DNA from: Petrotoga mobilis SJ95 | GTDB lineage: Bacteria; Thermotogota; Thermotogae; Petrotogales; Petrotogaceae | NCBI RefSeq assembly: GCF_000018605.1 | Contig: NC_010003.1 | Coordinates: 1,526,501-1,590,500 of the forward strand | Direction: 5' to 3' | Length of the DNA stretch: 64,000 nucleotides | In this document: positions 62,728-64,000 of the stretch, piece after piece | Layout of the letters: every line of letters begins with the position of its first letter | Position numbering within the stretch: position 1 is the first letter of the stretch | Made by a program: the position numbers and the translations under genes | The notes under the pieces: model-generated | The model's input: the letters and a program-made list of their open reading frames with translations, nothing else | Databases searched by the model: none | Told to the model about the DNA's origin: nothing

Positions 62728-63792
62728 ATGGAAAAAACCGAAAAAGTTATGGTTAAGGGTACAGAAGCAATAGGTGAAGCTGCAATAAGAGCAGGATGTA
62801 GATTATATTTTGGTTACCCAATTACTCCTCAAAGTGAATTAACAGAATACATGGCAAGAAGATTACCTGAAGTAAATGGGACTTTTTTACAAGCTGAAAG
62901 TGAAGTTGCCGTGGCAAATATGATATATGGAGCAGCTAGCACCGGAAAAAGGGTTATGACCTCCACTTCTTCTCCTGGATTCTCTTTAATGCAAGAAGGG
63001 GTTTCTTACATAGCAGGGGCTGAACTCCCATGCGTTTTTGTAAACGTGATGAGAGGAGGACCTGGCTTAGGAGATATTCAACCAGCGCAATCAGACTATT
63101 TTCAAGCCACAAAAGGGGGCGGACATGGCGATTATAAATTGATCGTATATGGTCCTGAATCCCTTCAAGAAGCTGTTGAATTGACCATTCGTGCTTTCGA
63201 TGTAGCCGATAAGTACAGAATCCCAGTGTTAGTGTTAACAGATGGATTACTTGGTCAAATGATGGAGCCAGTTTCATTTCCTAGCTTTAAAAATCTAAAC
63301 ACTTTACCCGATCATTCGGATTGGGCATTGACTGGAACAAAAATGCAGCGAGAAGTACACAGAGTTACATCTTTTGATTTGGACCCTGTGAAATTAGAAA
63401 AAATGAATATTCAAAGACATGAAAAATACAAAACAATAGTAAAAGAAGAAAAACTATTTGAAGAATACAAATTAAACGATGCGGAAATTGTGTTGGTTGC
63501 CTATGGGACGATGGGAAGAATAGTAAAATCAGTTGCAGATAGTGCCAGAGAAAAAGGCGTAAAAGCGGGGGTATTTCGCCCAATAAGTTTATGGCCCTTT
63601 CCATATGAAGAATTAGGAAGATACGCTGAAAACGCTAAATTGTTCTTCACAGTAGAAATGAGTTTTGGTCAGATGGTGGAAGATGTAAGACTGGCAGTCA
63701 ACGGAAAAAAGCCTGTAGAATTTTATGGAAGAACAGGCGGTATAATTCCAACCCCGGGAGAAGTATTGGCAAAATTAATGGAAATAATTTAA
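62728..63792 (+). CDS. 2-oxoacid:ferredoxin oxidoreductase, alpha subunit
   Basis: The alpha (pyrimidine-binding and transketolase C-like) subunit, 354 aa. The N-terminus MVKGTEAIGEAAIRAGCRLYFGYPITPQSE and the FLQAESEVAVANMIYGAA segment match VorB/KorA proteins. The later PFPYEEL and FFTVEMSFGQMVEDVRL belong to the C-terminal domain. ATG 62728 follows AAGGAG; the longer frame to 62641 reads through the ferredoxin gene. By context the substrate may be branched-chain or other amino-acid-derived 2-oxoacids, or 2-oxoglutarate. Confidence 0.92.
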   Translation: MEKTEKVMVKGTEAIGEAAIRAGCRLYFGYPITPQSELTEYMARRLPEVNGTFLQAESEVAVANMIYGAASTGKRVMTSTSSPGFSLMQEGVSYIAGAELPCVFVNVMRGGPGLGDIQPAQSDYFQATKGGGHGDYKLIVYGPESLQEAVELTIRAFDVADKYRIPVLVLTDGLLGQMMEPVSFPSFKNLNTLPDHSDWALTGTKMQREVHRVTSFDLDPVKLEKMNIQRHEKYKTIVKEEKLFEEYKLNDAEIVLVAYGTMGRIVKSVADSAREKGVKAGVFRPISLWPFPYEELGRYAENAKLFFTVEMSFGQMVEDVRLAVNGKKPVEFYGRTGGIIPTPGEVLAKLMEII

Positions 63793-63807
63793 AAGAAGGT
63801 GAAGTTA

Positions 63808-64000
63808 ATGGCCTATGCAGAAAGGTTTAAAGCACCAACATCATTAAGTGGAAAAGAGTTTACATATTGCCCAGGATGTTCTCACGGAATTGTTCATAGA
63901 TTGATCGCTGAAGTAATAGACGAACTTGACATACAAGGGAAAACTATAATGGTTGCACCTGTTGGATGTTCCGTATTTGCTTACGAATTTTTTGATGTAG
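63808..64000 (+). CDS. 2-oxoacid:ferredoxin oxidoreductase, beta subunit (5' part)
   Basis: The gene is cut by the right edge after 64 codons. The start [32 protein letters not shown] has the CPGCxHG motif of the thiamine-diphosphate-binding beta subunit of KOR/VOR enzymes. [10 protein letters not shown] continues the match. ATG 63808 follows AGAAGGTGA. It lies 15 nt after the alpha subunit; a gamma subunit gene probably follows outside the window. Confidence 0.92.
   Translation, partial: MAYAERFKAPTSLSGKEFTYCPGCSHGIVHRLIAEVIDELDIQGKTIMVAPVGCSVFAYEFFDV

Overview
The window is a gene-dense stretch of an AT-rich bacterial chromosome. It most resembles a Thermotogota genome of the Petrotoga type. 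The evidence is a fused phosphoglycerate kinase-triosephosphate isomerase gene, an extended MalG permease, a large starch/maltodextrin inventory, very AT-rich codon use and strong purine-rich ribosome binding sites. The genus call is inference from gene content; there is no rRNA in the window.

Layout. Positions 1-5718 hold the end of a cell-shape locus (MreD-like tail, PBP2), an exported protein of unknown function, a GIY-YIG-like/unknown divergent pair, an alpha/beta hydrolase and a glutaredoxin. Positions 5778-13420 (minus strand) carry two secreted GH13 glycosidases enclosing hpf and priA. Then come mrp, a zinc-peptidase-like protein, an OsmC protein, two tRNA genes (Thr, Gly) and a uridine-kinase-like gene. 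Positions 17966-23651 are malE-malF-malG, followed by a carboxyltransferase, a QueT-type transporter and a PpiC-type exported protein. Positions 28064-43709 are a mostly minus-strand housekeeping run: GNAT, pgk-tpi, gap, ybaB, VWA/MoxR pair, split RNase E/G, pth, rplY, prs, glmU, ruvA, folC; valS and an MFS transporter follow. From 48008 the genes run rightwards: AMMECR1/radical SAM, apbE, a NusG-II protein, a Gx-type transporter, maf, radC, adenosylhomocysteinase; glyA lies opposite. The right end (57214-64000) is an aminotransferase, two butyrate kinases around a phosphate butyryltransferase, a P-loop protein and a ferredoxin-dependent 2-oxoacid oxidoreductase. Together these could ferment amino acids to organic acids with ATP gain.

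Regulation visible in sequence. The amylase and malE promoters share a LacI-type operator just downstream of the -10 box, so they probably form one regulon. The malE promoter and the aminotransferase promoter each carry an array of TAAYY pentamers repeated every 10 nt. Both arrays end exactly 30 nt upstream of the -10 box. I do not know this element, and it is the most interesting new signal here.

Other points of interest. RNase E/G is split by a -1 frameshift at an A7 slippery site. An A10 run lies at the PGK/TPI junction, where slippage either way gives PGK alone. glmU can only start at ATA, and three other genes have a well-placed Shine-Dalgarno sequence in front of ACG or ATT instead of ATG. 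A GC-rich, hairpin-rich repeat family recurs in intergenic regions, always pointing at the next gene. No transposase, prophage or CRISPR array was seen.
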